DNA of 64,000 bases from Coriaria nepalensis (Eukaryota; Streptophyta; Magnoliopsida; Cucurbitales; Coriariaceae): assembly GCA_027186245.1 (NCBI GenBank), contig CP114500.1, positions 5,280,001-5,344,000 of the forward strand, given 5' to 3'. Shown here one piece after another: positions 60,487-64,000 of the stretch. Both the position numbers and the translations under genes were made by a program. How positions within the stretch are numbered: the first letter of the stretch is position 1; each line of letters starts with the position of its first letter. Under the pieces are notes generated by a model that saw only the letters and a program-made list of their open reading frames with translations, searched no databases and was not told the origin of the DNA.

Positions 60487-62896
60487 TTTGGCATCATATT
60501 TAGTCCAATTACTGAACTCTATATAAATGGAGGCATGAATGAATATGTAGTGTCAAGCTATCTATTAATTAAATAAAATTGTTACATCTGTTTTATTCTA
60601 ACTTTGCCTACAAACCAGAAGGTAGAGAAGATGGAAGTAGTGAAACTGTGTATACATACGCAGACGTCAGTTGGCACCGCTTAAAAGTTGAAAAAATCAT
60701 GTGAATTTAATATATAAAAGTTATAATTCAGTAGCCTTTTGACTTTGCCTTCTTAAGATTTTGTATTGGAACCTTGAAATAAAATTATAACGTGAAAGTC
60801 AACGTTAAAATATTTGAATTAAACTATAGGAATGGTATGATACAATCTACATAAGAAGTTTTACATGAGTAAGATTTACATTTTAAAATTTCCTAAAATT
60901 ATAATTTAGACTTAATTTCTTTAAAAAAAAAACAAATGAAAAAGATACCCATTTTTTTTTCCAAGCACGCAAGCATACCCCGCCATTGGAGATCATTCCT
61001 CTTTTTAATTCTTCCTTCTCCTAGAATATAGGTTTGACCAAGATGTTCCGATGGGAGGTTGTAAGTTGTGACATAGGTGGTGGTAAGGGTGATGACGATG
61101 GTGGTGGGTTGTGTTAGCCTACCAACGATCCGGAAGTGGAAATAGATTTTATTGTTGTACTATGGATAGTTTATAAACTAATTATCATGTATATGTTAGT
61201 TCCATTACAATTTTTTCTTTCTTTTTTTCTTGGTAAAAAAAAAAAAAAAAAAAAACTAGCAAAATAAGAAGTTTAGAAATACTATAATTAGAGTAAAAAT
61301 TTTGATTAGGTTAATACTCTTTTTTTCCAATTTTTAACCGTGAATTTTTATAAATGAAACTCTTTAAATTCAACAAATATCTTAGATGAGATTTAGTTTC
61401 GATGAAACAAGATTTGAGATATATTTCTTCATCTGTACTGTTGTCGGGTCATGTGGAATTGTGAAATGTTTTGATTTGCCATAGCATATGAATTACATCA
61501 TTCAAAATATTAAAGTTGAAGAGCTACTAGAAACTTGAAAGTGGTAATTGACTTGTTCTTGGTTTGTTAAGCACACCGATGGCTCATGGGTAATTTGGGC
61601 AACATATGTTTTTTTTTATATTTAAAGCATTCCTCTTTTACTTTACTATACGAATAAAGAAAATATTAACACTCTCTCTTTACACTTGAATAAATATTAA
61701 TGTTTCTGATTTCTTCTTTAATGTATCTCTATTTTATAAGTGCTTAGTTTTGTATTACTTTTATATTTATTTCAACCCTAATTTTATAAGTTTTTAGGTT
61801 TTTTTTTCATTCGTTGTAGTGTATTTTTCAATTTGTAGGTAATTTTAGAATAAAAAGGGATAAAATGATGTTAGAAAGGGTAAAGTTGGAGCAAATAATT
61901 ACTCGAAGAACTTGAGTGTAATAAGTTAGAAGGAAACAAAAAAAGTCACCGAAAGACCTATGGCAGAAAGCCTAATACATTTATGAAAGCCTATGTTTGC
62001 GGGACCCATGATGAGGGGAGGCTCATATGGTGAACAGTTGGTGAAGAGTCTTCATTTGAAGCCTTCATGACTGGATTGGTGCATGGTGGTGGTGGTGGTG
62101 GTGAGGCGGTGTCCAGAAAACTCTAGGGGAAACATAAGTTGGCGGTTTCGATGATGGTCAGATTCATCTGCTAGGTTGTTTTGGTTATTTCCACGTGATA
62201 GATCATAGATTAGTACTACTAGTACTGAGAACAACAAATATTAATCCAAGCGACAAAACAAACAAGTAAGAAGAAGAAGTTGCTTTTAGCACTAGCTTGG
62301 TAGTATGATTTGAAATGTATATATGTATATATAATATAGATAATATGTGGACTGATGATTAATCAAAGTAGCCATAACTAGTTTTGCCATCTTAGCCTTT
62401 GGGTTATTCGTTAACGTGCATGATAATCAATCAGGATTTTAGGGTTAATTAATATGCTGCATTAATTCAAGACGACATGTTATTCAAACTTACCAAAAAA
62501 CTAATTTGACACGTCGCCAACTGTCGACACGTGTCGACATGGCAGTTTGACACACGTGATTGTTGTTTCTATAACTCTTCCCACCGACAAGGATGAATTC
62601 ACATATGCATGGCGCCAACAAGAATAATTTGTAGGGCAAAGAAAAAGTAAATAACGAGACAGCATCAGAAAAGGCAACTAAGTTGCATGAAAAGCTGATC
62701 AAAGTCAGCTACGTACATACAAGCTGCTAAACGACAAAACCACAACTGTCACAACTGCTAGATTAATAACACACTAAAAACACAGCACTACTACTGATCA
62801 AACAGATAATAATGTAAGCTCTTATTTGTACATATATATAACTGGAGCCATCGGAATAAGCACTCTGTAGGACAGTGATGCGTCGCCGTTTTCTAA
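60487..62896. other. intergenic stretch, no gene recognised
   Basis: 3' UTR of the response regulator, then AT-rich DNA with poly-A near 61238-61256 and a (GGT)n run near 62084-62102. A minus-strand frame at 62052-62237 begins with TTG and has a stop just upstream; it is not supported as a gene. ACACGTGTCGACATGG-type sequences near 62525 hold a CACGTG G-box that could serve the minus-strand repeat-protein gene or its neighbour. Confidence 0.35.
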
Positions 62897-64000
62897 TCAG
62901 ACCGAAGTTGGAGGTTTCAGCTTCCGTGGAGGTTTGTGTGACTTGATGTTCTCGTTCTCCTCAACTTGAGGATGCCCTGGGTGACCATCATGATCATGGC
63001 CATCATGGTCATGTCCTGGCTTCTCTCCCTCACCCTTATGGGGACCCTCGTGTTCACCTCCCGGTCCCTTCTTCTCGAACAGGCCCCGTCCCGGTTCGTA
63101 ATCATGTGGTGGTTTCTTATCTCCCTTTCCCTTAATTGGTTTCTCTCCCTCACCCTTATGGGGACCCTCGTGTTCACCACCCGGTCCCTTCTTCTCGAAC
63201 AGGCCCCGTCCCAGTTCGTGCTCATGCGGTGGTTTCTTATCTCCCTTTCCCTTAATTGGTTTCTCTCCCTCACCCTTATGGGGACCCTCGTGTTCACCAC
63301 CCGGTCCCTTCTTCTCGAACAGGCCCCGTCCCAGTTCGTGCTCATGCGGTGGTTTCTTATCTCCCTTTCCCTTAATTGGCTTCTCTCCCTCACCCTTATG
63401 GGGACCCTCGTGTTCACCACCCGGTCCCTTCTTCTCGAACAGGCCCCGTCCCGGTTCGTACTCTTGCGGTGGTTTCTTATCTCCCTTTCCCTTAATTGGC
63501 TTCTCTCCCTCACCCTTATGGGGACCCTCGTGTTTACCACCCGGTCCCTTCTTCTCGAACAGGCCCCGTCCCGGTTCGTGCTCTTGCGGTGGTTTCTTAT
63601 CTCCCTTTCCCTTAATTGGCTTCTCTTCCTCACCCTTATGGGGACCCTCGTGTTCACCACCCGGTCCCTTCTTCTCGAACAGGCCCCGTCCCGGTTCGTG
63701 CTCTTGTGGTGGTTTCTTATCTCCCTTTCCCTTAATTGGCTTCTCTTCCTCACCCTTGCGTGGACCCTCGTGTTCACTTCCCGGTCCCTTCTTCTCGAAT
63801 AAGCCCCGTCCTGCTTCGTGCTCTTGCGGTGGTTTCTTATCTCCCTTTCCCTTAACTGGCTTCTCTCCCTTTCCCTTTAGCCCATCTTCCCTTTCAAATG
63901 CTGCAGTTGGTGGCCTGTGTTTCCCTGGTTGCTTCCCATCCAATGAAGCTGACTCCTCCTCCTCGGCCAAGTGGCGTCCTGGTTCCTCGTCATGATGATG
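62897..64000 (-). CDS. Lys/Gly/Pro/Glu-rich protein with seven 40-residue repeats, 5' end outside the window
   Basis: The frame is open from the window edge to the stop at 62897-62899, over 360 codons with no ATG start visible; upstream codons read HHHDEEPGRHLAEEEES. The middle is seven repeats of 40 residues (GEKPIKGKGDKKPP, then H/QEHE, then GRGLFEKKGPGGEHEGPHKG). The tail is GHDHDGHDHDGHPGHP, then a basic, Pro-rich end (SHKPPRKLKPPTSV). The repeats are highly charged, lack Cys and Trp, and are almost certainly disordered. The His/Asp tail could bind metal. There is no membrane segment in the visible part, and a signal peptide cannot be judged. I do not recognise the family. Dehydrin-like or cell-wall-type repetitive proteins are possibilities by composition only. 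Confidence 0.75.
   Translation of the reverse strand, partial: HHHDEEPGRHLAEEEESASLDGKQPGKHRPPTAAFEREDGLKGKGEKPVKGKGDKKPPQEHEAGRGLFEKKGPGSEHEGPRKGEEEKPIKGKGDKKPPQEHEPGRGLFEKKGPGGEHEGPHKGEEEKPIKGKGDKKPPQEHEPGRGLFEKKGPGGKHEGPHKGEGEKPIKGKGDKKPPQEYEPGRGLFEKKGPGGEHEGPHKGEGEKPIKGKGDKKPPHEHELGRGLFEKKGPGGEHEGPHKGEGEKPIKGKGDKKPPHEHELGRGLFEKKGPGGEHEGPHKGEGEKPIKGKGDKKPPHDYEPGRGLFEKKGPGGEHEGPHKGEGEKPGHDHDGHDHDGHPGHPQVEENENIKSHKPPRKLKPPTSV
63029..63868 (-). repeat. seven in-frame 120-bp tandem repeats
   Basis: Exact 120-base periodicity over 840 bases, units nearly identical, all inside the coding frame of the repeat protein. Variation between units is mostly at one or two codons (HEHEL, QEHEP, QEYEP, HDYEP). 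Because stops are absent from the unit in other frames as well, long frames also appear on the plus strand (62966-63802) and in a second minus frame. Those are shadows. Confidence 0.97.

Noticed and set aside
62052..62237. Possible small secreted peptide on the minus strand
   Set aside because: Begins with TTG, has a stop just upstream, and shows no conserved peptide motif.
62966..63802. Plus-strand 278-codon frame and a second minus-strand frame (62917-63777) across the repeat array
   Set aside because: They arise because the 120-bp unit lacks stops in several frames. The frame with Lys/Gly/Pro/Glu repeats and the coherent His-rich C terminus is the credible one.

Overview
This window is nuclear DNA of a flowering plant, most likely a eudicot. 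It is AT-rich, its genes are split by GT-AG introns, and it encodes plant-specific families: a VAMP72 R-SNARE, a TDIF-type CLE peptide, a type-C response regulator and an F-box/kelch protein. Much of the rest is decayed transposable elements. I see no CRISPR array, operon, tRNA or rRNA gene. Exon coordinates were worked out by hand from reading frames and splice sites.

Layout: 1-1640, AT-rich DNA with a perfect hairpin. 1730-5663 (minus), five-exon VAMP72 gene. 6242-7128, possible gene-fragment-carrying TIR element. 7803-10445, Ty3/gypsy remnant lacking RT/RNase H. 10925-11254 (minus), Myb/SANT-like pseudogene. 12264-17485, nested retroelement zone: a copia gag fragment whose LTR is split by a gypsy-type solo LTR, plus a 300-bp dispersed repeat in two copies. 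18479-20536, hAT remnant. 20891-23062 (plus), plastid protein like At4g13200. 23616-24417, short hAT-like derivative. 28459-33991 (plus), eight-exon gene for a conserved two-TM, probably plastid protein of unknown function. 34362-35133 copia gag and 36073-39256 Ty3/gypsy remnants. 40496-40807 (plus), CLE41/44-type TDIF precursor. 42441-43820, long-TIR element. 48719-49036, (CAAAAA)n array. 49827-50936 (minus), F-box/kelch protein. 52959-53338, VPS16 pseudogene fragment. 53691-55980, Athila/Tat-type pol remnant. 59502-60486 (plus), type-C response regulator. 62897 to the window end (minus), gene for a 40-residue-repeat protein running off the edge.

The genes do not form a pathway. The grouping is still informative. 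From memory, Arabidopsis CLE44 (At4g13195) lies beside At4g13200, and CLE41 (At3g24770) lies beside the F-box/kelch gene At3g24760. One CLE41/44-like gene here has both neighbours, as expected of a region whose Arabidopsis counterparts were duplicated and then lost genes reciprocally. I found no convincing previously undescribed molecular system. The most unusual items are the 40-residue-repeat protein, the uncharacterised two-TM protein with an apparent GC-AG intron, and the nested or gene-carrying mobile elements.
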